Source of the DNA: Roseateles chitinivorans
GTDB taxonomy: Bacteria; Pseudomonadota; Gammaproteobacteria; Burkholderiales; Burkholderiaceae_C
Direction of reading: 5' to 3'
Length of the DNA stretch: 64,000 nucleotides
Assembly: GCF_002761755.1 (NCBI RefSeq)
Contig: NZ_PEOG01000017.1
Coordinates: 1-64,000, forward strand
Shown: positions 12,895 to 19,906 of the stretch, one piece after another
Layout of the letters: the number at the start of each line of letters is the position of its first letter
Position numbering within the stretch: position 1 is the stretch's first letter
The notes under the pieces: model-generated
The model's input: the letters and a program-made list of their open reading frames with translations, nothing else
Told to the model about the DNA's origin: nothing
The model's database searches: none
Program-made: the position numbers and the translations under genes

Positions 12895-13527
12895 TCAGCG
12901 GCGACCGCGTGACGGAATGGGCCGAGGCGACAGGCTCGCCGCCCAGGTCGCGATCTCCGGCGCCAGGGCATCCACGGCCGCCGCGGTCGCCTTGACGGCG
13001 CCCTCGGCATTGCCGCCCGCCGGCTCGGTCCGGTCGAACGCGCGTTGCGATCCGTCCTCGGACGTCGCCATCACCCGCACCTGCACCTCGCTGCGCGACG
13101 CGCTGGAGAAGCTCTGCAGGCTTTCCTCCAGTTCCAGCGTGACGCCGATCACCACTTGCGGATCAGCATTCGACGCGACCGGCGCCCGCGCGATCTGCTG
13201 ACGCAGCCGCGTGGCCACCAGCACCGGCAACGGCGCCGCCCAGCGGGAGTCGCGGTACACGCGCCGCGCATACGGGTCCGAGTCCGCGAGCCGATAAGCG
13301 ATGCCGGTGCCCTGCAGCGTCTCCGGCGCGGTCACCGCCTGCAGCTCGACGCGCTTGGCCAGCGGCGCTCCGGCCGGCCAAGCCGCGGCGGGACCAAGGT
13401 CCATCTGCGTCGGCGCCGGTGCTCGGCTGCCGCAGGCGCTCATCAGCAGGACGGCCAACGCGGCGGCGCCGATCGTCCAGGCGCGGCGCACGCTGCCGGT
13501 GCGGGGTAGTGTTGTCGGTTCGATCAT
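12895..13527 (-). CDS. ABC-type transport auxiliary lipoprotein (PqiC-like)
   Basis: Periplasmic lipoprotein of 210 residues. A signal peptide ends in the lipobox LMSAC with Cys32 as the lipidation site. The rest resembles the auxiliary lipoproteins of MCE transport operons (PqiC/DUF330-type), with YRLADSDPYARRVYRDSRWA-like family sequence near the middle. These proteins sit at the outer membrane and receive or deliver lipid through the MCE tube. The gene is last in a four-gene operon, and its ATG overlaps the stop of the MCE gene by ATGA. This shows translational coupling. Confidence 0.8.
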   Translation of the reverse strand: MIEPTTLPRTGSVRRAWTIGAAALAVLLMSACGSRAPAPTQMDLGPAAAWPAGAPLAKRVELQAVTAPETLQGTGIAYRLADSDPYARRVYRDSRWAAPLPVLVATRLRQQIARAPVASNADPQVVIGVTLELEESLQSFSSASRSEVQVRVMATSEDGSQRAFDRTEPAGGNAEGAVKATAAAVDALAPEIATWAASLSPRPIPSRGRR

Positions 13528-14486
13528 TTCTTCGCTCCCGCCTCGAAGCCCGATTCGCCGGGACCGGGCTCAGCGGGCCGGGGCCCGAGGATCAGGCTTT
13601 GCGGCTGGTCGCCGATGCTCTGCGCCGCGCGCTCCAGCGCCCGGGCGGCCTGCGACAGGTCGTCCAGCACCGCGCGCTGGCGCGGCTTGTCCGCCGAGCC
13701 GACCAGCGACAGCTCCACGCGCCGGAGCGTGCGCTGCAGCTGCGCGGCCGCATCGCCCAGCTGGTCGATCGCCGCCGCCTTGCCCTTGTATTCCTCGACC
13801 AGGGCGCCGCCCTGCTTCGCCAGCGTGTCCACATTGCCCAGGGTGTTGCGGCCGGCGACCACCAGTCCGTCGGTGTTCTTCACCAGCACCGGCAGCGCCT
13901 GCGCGGTCGGGCGCAGTTCCTTGACCAGCGCGTTGAGCTCGCCCGAGGCCTCGTTCAGATGGGCCAGCGTCTGCGACAGCTGCTGCTGGTTGCTGTCGCT
14001 GAGCACCTTCTGGATCCGGTCCATCGTGGCCAGCGCGCTGGCCGCGAGCTTCGGGCCGACATCCTGCAGCTGGTCGAGGAAGCCGGGCGCCAGCGGAATG
14101 CGCCGGGTCTGCAGCACGCTCTGCCGGGGATCGACCGGCTCCTTGCCGTCGTCCAGGTCGATGAAGGACAGCCCGGTGATGCCCTGGTACCCGAGCTTGG
14201 CCTGGGTGCCCGGCGCGATCGGCGCATCGGAGTCGACCTCGATGTCGACGAGGATCTGGCGCGGCTGCACCGGGTCGAAGCGGATCGAGTCCACCTTGCC
14301 GACCTGCACGCCGCGCAGCTTCACCGGTGCCTTGACGTTGAGCCCCGGCACGCCCGAGGCGGCGACGACGGTGAAGGTCTGCGTGTCGCCGCGGTCGTCG
14401 CGGAACCACAGCACGATGGCCACCAGCGCCGCGCCCAGCAGCAGCACGAACAGCCCGGTGGCCAATGCATGCGCCTTGTTTTCCAT
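13524..14486 (-). CDS. MCE-domain (MlaD family) lipid transport protein
   Basis: The 320-residue protein has an N-terminal transmembrane anchor (residues about 7-25) and an MCE domain (about 38-115) with VPGLNVKAPVKLRGVQVGKV, which fits the phospholipid-binding ring subunit of Mla/Pqi/Yeb-type systems. The long C-terminal helical region (150-290) probably forms the needle-like barrel found in MCE proteins with one domain. It lies between the ATPase gene, 53 bases upstream, and the lipoprotein gene, which overlaps it. ATG 14486 is chosen because it starts the membrane anchor. Confidence 0.88.
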   Translation of the reverse strand: MENKAHALATGLFVLLLGAALVAIVLWFRDDRGDTQTFTVVAASGVPGLNVKAPVKLRGVQVGKVDSIRFDPVQPRQILVDIEVDSDAPIAPGTQAKLGYQGITGLSFIDLDDGKEPVDPRQSVLQTRRIPLAPGFLDQLQDVGPKLAASALATMDRIQKVLSDSNQQQLSQTLAHLNEASGELNALVKELRPTAQALPVLVKNTDGLVVAGRNTLGNVDTLAKQGGALVEEYKGKAAAIDQLGDAAAQLQRTLRRVELSLVGSADKPRQRAVLDDLSQAARALERAAQSIGDQPQSLILGPRPAEPGPGESGFEAGAKK

Positions 14487-14539
14487 GTTCCCGCCCGAAT
14501 CCTTTGCTCTTGTCTGGGGATGCCGGCCCGCCGCCGTGT

Positions 14540-15406
14540 TCAGGCGGCCAGCTCGTCCCGGTGGTGCAGCGCGTCGCGGTAGCTGCGCAGGTTGTCCCCG
14601 GCGCAGCGCTCCGCATGCCCGAGGAAGAAATTGCGGATGAACGGATGCGGCTGGTTCACCACCTGCTCCAGCGGCCCGTGCGCGATCAGGCGCTGGTCCG
14701 CGAGCACCGCCACGCGGTCGGCGATCGCGAACAGGGTGTCCACGTCGTGAGTGACCATCACCACCGTCAGCGCCATCTCGCGCTTGAGGCTCTCGATCAG
14801 CTGCACGAAGCCCTTGGAGCTCGCCGGATCCAGGCCCGCCGTCGGCTCGTCCAGGAACAGCAGCTGCGGATCCATGATCAGCGAGCGCGCCAGCGACACC
14901 CGCTTGACCATGCCGCCCGAGAGCTCGGCCGGCATCTTGATGCCGTCCTCCGGCTTCAGGCCCACCTGCTGGAGCTTGGTCATCACCAGTTCCGCGATCA
15001 GGTCCTTGGGCAGGCTCTTGAGCTCGCGCAGCGGCAGTGCGATGTTGTCGAACACGGTCAGCGCCGAGAACAGCGCGCCCTGCTGGAACAGCACGCCCCA
15101 GCGGTGCCGCACCCGCGCCAGGTCGGTCGCCTCGCACTTGCCGAGCTTCTGGCCGAAGACCAGCACCTCGCCCTCGCTGGGCCGCTCCAGGCCCAGCATC
15201 AGGCGCAGCAGCGTGGTCTTGCCGCTGCCCGAGCCGCCGATGATGCCCAGCACCTCGCCAGCGCTGACCTCCAGGTTCAGGTCCTTGTGGATGCGCACGC
15301 CGCCGAGCACCGTGCCGACGTGGCGCACCTCGATCACCGGATCACCGGTCCGGACTTCCAGTTCGCCGACCGCGTCGGCCGGGCCGGTTTCGATGCAGTC
15401 GCTCAT
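14540..15406 (-). CDS. MlaF-type ABC transporter ATP-binding protein
   Basis: Cytoplasmic ATPase of an MCE lipid transporter, 288 residues. Walker A GGSGSGKTT is at residues 57-65, the Q-loop is in VLFQQGALF, the signature is AELSGGMVKRV, and Walker B is LLFLDEPTAGLDP with a following switch His in VTHDVDT. It energises the permease encoded just upstream; the permease stop and this ATG overlap as ATGA at 15403-15406. The C-terminal 25 residues beyond the usual MlaF end are charged and may contact MlaB/STAS domains. The ATG is the first of the conserved frame. Confidence 0.92.
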   Translation of the reverse strand: MSDCIETGPADAVGELEVRTGDPVIEVRHVGTVLGGVRIHKDLNLEVSAGEVLGIIGGSGSGKTTLLRLMLGLERPSEGEVLVFGQKLGKCEATDLARVRHRWGVLFQQGALFSALTVFDNIALPLRELKSLPKDLIAELVMTKLQQVGLKPEDGIKMPAELSGGMVKRVSLARSLIMDPQLLFLDEPTAGLDPASSKGFVQLIESLKREMALTVVMVTHDVDTLFAIADRVAVLADQRLIAHGPLEQVVNQPHPFIRNFFLGHAERCAGDNLRSYRDALHHRDELAA

Positions 15407-16560
15407 TGCTTCAATCCCACGTCGGAGAACATCACCGCGAAGATGGCGTCCACGATGATGACCACGGTGATCGCGCTGACCACCGAATCGGTGGTGCCGG
15501 TGCCCAGGCTTTCGCTGTTGGGCTTGATCCGCAGCCCGAAGTGACAGGCGACGAACGCGATCATCAGGCCGAACACCGCCGACTTGGACAACCCCAGCCA
15601 CAGGTTGGCCACCGGCACCGCCGCCGGCAGGCCTTGCAGGAACTGCACGTACTCCAGGCCCAGCGTCGCCCGCGCGGCGACCATGCCGCCCAGCAGCACC
15701 ATGCAGCTGGTCCAGGTCATCACCAGGGGCAAGGACAGTGCCAGCGCCGCCATCTTGGGCAGCACCAGCCGGATGGTGTGGGAGATGCCCATCACCGACA
15801 GCGCGTCCAGTTCCTGCGTCACCCGCATCACGCCGAGCTGCGCGGTCATGGCCGAGCCGCTGCGGCCCGCCACCAGGATGGCCGCCAGCAGCGGCCCCAG
15901 CTCGCGCCAGACGCTGATGCCCAGGATGTTGATGACGTAGATGTCGGCGCCGTAGCTCTGCAGCTGCTTGGCGGTCAGGTAGGACAGGGTGATGCCCACC
16001 AGCACGCCCACCAGCGCGGTGATGCCCAGCGCCTGCGCACCGCTGCGGTAGAGGTGCGCGGAGATGTCCTTCCACGCGATCAGGTTGGGATGGCGGACCA
16101 GCGTGCCGAGGTCGCGGGTGACCTGCCCCAGCAGCGCCACCGCGTCGAGCAGGTGGCTCGCCAGGTTCAGCAGGCCTTGTCCGAACTGGCGGACGTTCTG
16201 GATCCGCGGCGGTCGCGCCGGCTTGCCCTGCTTGCTGCCGAGGCGGGCGAACAGCGCCTGGAACATGTCCTTCATCGGCGCCGGCGGCCAGCGCAGGTCT
16301 TCCGGCTGGCGGCGCCCCCAGGCCTGCCACAGCAGCAGCGCGCCGGTCGGGTCGAGCCGCCGCACCGCGCTCAGGTCCCAGGACACATTCGCGGTCGGCA
16401 CTTCGCCGAGCTCGCCCCGCAGCGCCTCGACCCGCTCGCGCAGCGCGAGCAGCGTCCAGTCGCCTTCCAGCCGCGCCCGCACGCGGCCGCCTTCACCGGG
16501 CTCGCGCAGCAGGCGCGGCGACGGGTCGGCGGCGGCGGGGGAATCCAGGGGGGCATCCAT
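15403..16560 (-). CDS. MlaE family permease with N-terminal STAS-like domain
   Basis: Inner-membrane permease of an MCE lipid transporter, 385 residues. The first ~115 residues resemble a STAS (MlaB-like) domain, with LEGDWTLLALRERVEAL and WDLSAVRRLDPTGALLLW. The rest is the MlaE fold with helices and the signature GRSGSAMTAQLGVMRVTQELDAL near residues 240-262. In E. coli MlaB is a separate protein; here it is fused in cis. It is the first gene of a four-gene operon. The neighbour upstream is a LytTR regulator on the same strand, 63 bases away. Confidence 0.9.
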   Translation of the reverse strand: MDAPLDSPAAADPSPRLLREPGEGGRVRARLEGDWTLLALRERVEALRGELGEVPTANVSWDLSAVRRLDPTGALLLWQAWGRRQPEDLRWPPAPMKDMFQALFARLGSKQGKPARPPRIQNVRQFGQGLLNLASHLLDAVALLGQVTRDLGTLVRHPNLIAWKDISAHLYRSGAQALGITALVGVLVGITLSYLTAKQLQSYGADIYVINILGISVWRELGPLLAAILVAGRSGSAMTAQLGVMRVTQELDALSVMGISHTIRLVLPKMAALALSLPLVMTWTSCMVLLGGMVAARATLGLEYVQFLQGLPAAVPVANLWLGLSKSAVFGLMIAFVACHFGLRIKPNSESLGTGTTDSVVSAITVVIIVDAIFAVMFSDVGLKQ

Positions 16561-16623
16561 TGGGGTCAGAGCATAGCCGCGCGAGGGCGGTCCGGTGAAC
16601 CCGGCGGACAGGAGATCGCCCAG

Positions 16624-17496
16624 TCAGACAAGACGCTGCCTCAGCCGCTCCAGATAGGTGCGGCTGCAGGGCACGCGGCTGCCGTCGCGCAGGCGCAGGT
16701 GGGCATCGCCGGACTCGGTGGGCTCGATGGCCTCGATCAACCGCAGCCGCACCAGGTAGCTGCGATGCACGCGCACGAACGCTGCCGGATCGAGGCGCTG
16801 CTCGAAGGCGCCCAGGCTGCTGCGCAGCGGGTAGTCGTGGGACTGGCGGTGCAGGTTGACGTAGTTGCCGCAGGCCTGCACCCACTCGATCTCGTCCATC
16901 GGCAACAGGAATTCCTTGCCCAGCTTCTTCACCAGCAGCCGCTCGGGCAGCGCGGCCGGTACGGGCGCGGGGGCGGGCTCGGCGCTGGGCGCCGGTGCCG
17001 GCACGCTGGCCTCGCCCTGCCAGCGCCAGACGAACAGGCGGTAGGCGCCGGCGATCAGCAGGATGAAGGCATAGCTGCGGACATCCTTGAGCGCCTCGTA
17101 GGCCAGTTCGAGCGGCCAGTTGCCGAAGTCGTAGCGTGCGTCCTGCGTCGCATAAGCCAGCTTGCGCAGCGCCACCATGCCCAGCACATGGGCCAGGCTG
17201 GTGATCAACGCGAACAGCAGGTGCCACGGCAGATGGCGACGCAGCAGGCCCCAGCGCAGCGGCCTGGTGTCGGCGGCGCGCAGGATCCAGGGGATCAGGA
17301 TCAGCCACAGGATGGCGCTGGAGAACTCCCAGACCGCGGGCTCCCAGACCTCGAAGGCAAGACCGGCGCGGCGGATGTCGAGGTTGGTGGTGATCGTGTT
17401 GCCGATCGCGGAGCCGAGCAGCAGGAAGGCCCATGCGCCGCGCTCCGCCCAGCGCCGATGGGTCAGGTACAGCTGGAGCCACTTGTCCTCGGTCAT
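16624..17496 (-). CDS. Membrane-bound LytTR-family transcriptional regulator
   Basis: The 290-residue protein has an N-terminal membrane part with about four hydrophobic segments (residues 17-35, 50-70, 83-105 and 135-155), an Ala/Pro-rich linker near 160-180, and a C-terminal LytTR DNA-binding domain (about 190-290) with VQACGNYVNLHRQ and FVRVHRSYLVRLRLIEAIEP. It lacks a receiver domain, so it probably senses a signal at the membrane. ATG 17496 starts the first folded region; the longer frame upstream is Arg/Pro-rich and non-coding. The divergent acyltransferase gene starts 123-135 bases away and is the natural regulatory target. Confidence 0.85.
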   Translation of the reverse strand: MTEDKWLQLYLTHRRWAERGAWAFLLLGSAIGNTITTNLDIRRAGLAFEVWEPAVWEFSSAILWLILIPWILRAADTRPLRWGLLRRHLPWHLLFALITSLAHVLGMVALRKLAYATQDARYDFGNWPLELAYEALKDVRSYAFILLIAGAYRLFVWRWQGEASVPAPAPSAEPAPAPVPAALPERLLVKKLGKEFLLPMDEIEWVQACGNYVNLHRQSHDYPLRSSLGAFEQRLDPAAFVRVHRSYLVRLRLIEAIEPTESGDAHLRLRDGSRVPCSRTYLERLRQRLV

Positions 17497-17630
17497 GGCG
17501 GCGCAGTGTAGGCGGGCGCGTCGTGGCGGCGAGGGTCTGCCGCCCCTGGGACGGGGCGAATCGTCACCGCGCGGGGGCGGCTCGTCACATTCCGTCCCGG
17601 CGCCCGCGCCCGGCATCGATGCTGGCCGCC

Positions 17631-18887
17631 ATGAACGCCACGCCCTCCGCCCTCCCCCGAACCGGCTCGCCCCTCGGAACGCCCCGCCTCACCGAACTGG
17701 ACTGGCTGCGCGTGATCGCCTTCGCGCTGCTGATCCTCTACCACGCCGGCATGTTCTACGTGAGCTGGGACTGGCATGTGAAGTCGCCGCGGCTCATCCC
17801 GGCCCTCGAGGCCTGGATGCTGTGGCTCAACCCCTGGCGGATGTCGCTGCTGTTCGTGATCTCGGGCGCGGCGACCGCCTTGATGGCGGAACGTGCAGCC
17901 CGCCCTGGCCGGTTGATCGCCACGCGCAGCCAGCGCCTGCTGCTGCCGCTGCTGTTCGGGATGGCCGTGATCGTGCCGCCGCAGTCCTACCTCGAGGTCG
18001 TCGAGAAGGCCCACTACGGCGGCAGCTACCTGGAATTCCTGAAGCTCTATTTCCAGGCGTACCGCGGCTTCTGCCGCGGCAGCGATTGCCTGGTGCTGCC
18101 CACCTGGAACCATCTGTGGTTCCTGCCCTATCTCTGGACCTACACCGTGCTGGTGCTGCTGGGGCTGATGCTGCCCGACGCGCGCCGGATGTTCACGCAT
18201 CCGGCGTGGGGTCGGCTGGTGGCCGGCGGCCGGTTGCTCTGGGTGCCGTGGCTGGTCTTCGCGCTGCTGCGCCAGCATCTGCTCACGCGCTTCCCCACCA
18301 CCCACGACCTGCTCCACGACGTCTACCAGCACGGCGTCTACGGCGTGATGTTCCTGCTGGGCTTCGCGCTGTTCGGCTCGCGCGACGACCGGCACGGTGC
18401 GTGGGAAGCGGCACGCCGCTGGCGCTGGGCGGCGCTGCTGGGCTACGTGGTCGTGCAGTTGCTCTCGGAAGCGACCACAAGCGCCTGGCGCCAAGCCCAT
18501 GGCGACGATTTCCCCGATGCGCTGCTGATGGCCCTGCGTGCGCTCAACGCCGGCAAGCAATGGCTGCCGATCGTGGCGGTGATGGGCTTCGGTCGGCAGT
18601 GGCTGGCCGACCGCGATTCGCCGATGCTGCGCTGGCTGACGCTGGCGGTGTTCCCGTTCTACCTGGTCCACCAGACGGTGACCGTCATCGCCGGTCACCT
18701 GCTGGCGCCGCTGCACTGGCCGCTGGCGTTGGAAGCGTTCACGCTGGTGGCGGTCACTGCGCTCGGATGCCTGCTCGCCGCGCTGGTGGCGATGCGGGTG
18801 AATGCGCTGCGGCCCTGGATGGGCCTAGGCCCGAAGGCGGCGCCGGAAAGCAAAAAGCCCGGCACCTTGCGGTACCGGGCTTTCTGA
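17631..18887 (+). CDS. Acyltransferase family membrane protein (OpgC/acyltransferase-3 type)
   Basis: Multi-pass membrane protein of 418 residues resembling acyltransferase-3/OpgC proteins, which O-acylate glucans, lipids or surface sugars. The N-terminal ELDWLRVIAFALLILYHAG carries the family's Arg and catalytic-type His. About ten hydrophobic helices follow, with WNHLWFLPYLWTYTV mid-protein. The acceptor is unknown. ATG 17631 or ATG 17619 could be used. The last residues, KKPGTLRYRAF, are encoded by the stem of the terminator shared with tRNA-Pro. Divergent from the LytTR regulator. Confidence 0.82.
   Translation: MNATPSALPRTGSPLGTPRLTELDWLRVIAFALLILYHAGMFYVSWDWHVKSPRLIPALEAWMLWLNPWRMSLLFVISGAATALMAERAARPGRLIATRSQRLLLPLLFGMAVIVPPQSYLEVVEKAHYGGSYLEFLKLYFQAYRGFCRGSDCLVLPTWNHLWFLPYLWTYTVLVLLGLMLPDARRMFTHPAWGRLVAGGRLLWVPWLVFALLRQHLLTRFPTTHDLLHDVYQHGVYGVMFLLGFALFGSRDDRHGAWEAARRWRWAALLGYVVVQLLSEATTSAWRQAHGDDFPDALLMALRALNAGKQWLPIVAVMGFGRQWLADRDSPMLRWLTLAVFPFYLVHQTVTVIAGHLLAPLHWPLALEAFTLVAVTALGCLLAALVAMRVNALRPWMGLGPKAAPESKKPGTLRYRAF
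18854..18883. terminator. Bidirectional terminator at the acyltransferase 3' end and behind tRNA-Pro
   Basis: AAAGCCCGGCACC (18854-18866), loop TTGC and GGTACCGGGCTTT (18871-18883) form a 13-bp stem with one mismatch. On the minus strand the stem is followed by TTTTTG, so it terminates tRNA-Pro. On the plus strand it overlaps the last codons of the acyltransferase gene. Confidence 0.8.
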
Positions 18888-18900
18888 TTCTTCTTATTAA

Positions 18901-18977
18901 TGGTCGGGGTGGCGGGATTCGAACTCGCGACCCCTTGCACCCCATGCAAGTGCGCTACCAGGCTGCGCTACACCCCG
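18901..18977 (-). tRNA. tRNA-Pro (anticodon GGG)
   Basis: The 77-nt cloverleaf is complete, including an encoded 3' CCA. The acceptor stem pairs CGGGGTG with CACCCCG. The D arm holds AGCGCAGCCTGGTAGCGC, the anticodon stem CTTGC/GCAAG frames loop ATGGGGT with anticodon GGG, and the T arm contains GTTCGAATC. The anticodon reads CCC and CCU proline codons. It lies downstream of the merR-type gene, with its own promoter-like elements overlapping that gene's 3' end, and a terminator follows. Confidence 0.97.
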
Positions 18978-18989
18978 ACGAAGCCTCAG

Positions 18990-19019
18990 ATTCTATACGC
19001 AATTCCGAGGCTCATGCAA
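18990..19019 (-). promoter_or_regulatory. Putative sigma-70 promoter of tRNA-Pro
   Basis: On the minus strand TTGCAT (19014-19019) and TAGAAT (18990-18995) are separated by 18 bp and end 12 bases before the mature tRNA 5' end. The -35 overlaps the stop region of the merR-type gene. No transcript data are available. Confidence 0.45.
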
Positions 19020-19476
19020 GCAAACTCTCTCTGATCGCCAACAGTTCATCGCGCACCTGTTCCAGCGTCAGCTTCTCGAGCGACACCGTGGTGTGCGCCG
19101 CGCCGTCGGCGAAGTCCGCGGCGAGCGCACGCGACGCTTCGCGATGATCGCGATAGGCCTCGAGCTGCGCCGACGCGAGCGCTTCCGCGCGGAACTCCTG
19201 CGCGTTCGCGCCGGCATGGCTGCCGGCATCGGTCAATTGGTTGCGCGCGCCGCTGATCGTGAAGCCCTGGTCGTAGAGCAGATCGCGGATGCGGCGGATG
19301 AGCAGCACCTCATGGTGCTGGTAATAGCGCCGGTTGCCCCGCCGCTTCATCGGCTTGAGCTGGGTGAATTCCTGTTCCCAGTAACGCAGGACATAGGGCT
19401 TCACGCCGCACAGCTCGCTCACCTCACCGATGGTGAAGTAGCGCTTGGCGGGAATGGCGGGAAGCTGGACGTCCAT
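19012..19476 (-). CDS. MerR family transcriptional regulator next to ihfA
   Basis: The 154-residue protein has an N-terminal MerR winged helix-turn-helix (RYFTIGEVSELCGVKPYVLRYWE, residues about 12-35, then KRRGNRRYYQHHEVLLIRRI). Its C-terminal half lacks the Cys residues of metal sensors and is helical. A MerR protein of this kind directly downstream of ihfA is conserved in many proteobacteria, but its targets are not known. It follows ihfA after 40 bases on the same strand, probably in the pheST-ihfA operon. Confidence 0.9.
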   Translation of the reverse strand: MDVQLPAIPAKRYFTIGEVSELCGVKPYVLRYWEQEFTQLKPMKRRGNRRYYQHHEVLLIRRIRDLLYDQGFTISGARNQLTDAGSHAGANAQEFRAEALASAQLEAYRDHREASRALAADFADGAAHTTVSLEKLTLEQVRDELLAIRESLLA

Positions 19477-19516
19477 GGGGATCAGCGGCTCCGGCGGCGG
19501 CGGGAAGGGTCAGACT

Positions 19517-19882
19517 CTACTCGAAGTCACCGCCCGTCGGCGTGTTGCCTTGGACCGCTTCTTTCAATTTGTGACTCGCATGAAACGTCACGACGTTGCG
19601 GGCCTTGATCGGGATCGCCTCGCCGGTGCGCGGGTTGCGGCCGGGTCTGGGCGCCTTGCGCCGGATGTTGAAGTTGCCGAAGCCCGACAGCTTCACCTCG
19701 CGGCCGCTGGAGAGGCTCTGATGAATGATGTCGAAGAAGGCCTCGACCATGTCCTTGGACTCGCGCTTGTTCAGGCCGAGCTTGTCGAACAGCAGTTCCG
19801 CCAACTCGGCCTTGGTCAGTGTGGGCGTCTCCAGGCTGCCGAGCAGCACCCGCGCCTGCTCCTTCAGATCGTCATCGCTCAT
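19517..19882 (-). CDS. ihfA: Integration host factor subunit alpha
   Basis: DNA-bending nucleoid protein that pairs with IHF-beta. It is 121 residues; the core from [21 protein letters not shown] aligns with E. coli IhfA, while about 20 N-terminal residues precede it. The beta-arm signature [12 protein letters not shown] with the intercalating Pro is present, as is [10 protein letters not shown] strong GGGAGGATTCC lies just before ATG 19882, supporting the longer N-terminus. It is 24 bases downstream of pheT, the usual arrangement. Confidence 0.96.
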   Translation of the reverse strand: MSDDDLKEQARVLLGSLETPTLTKAELAELLFDKLGLNKRESKDMVEAFFDIIHQSLSSGREVKLSGFGNFNIRRKAPRPGRNPRTGEAIPIKARNVVTFHASHKLKEAVQGNTPTGGDFE

Positions 19883-19906
19883 TGGAATCCTCCCCTCCCC
19901 CTCACC

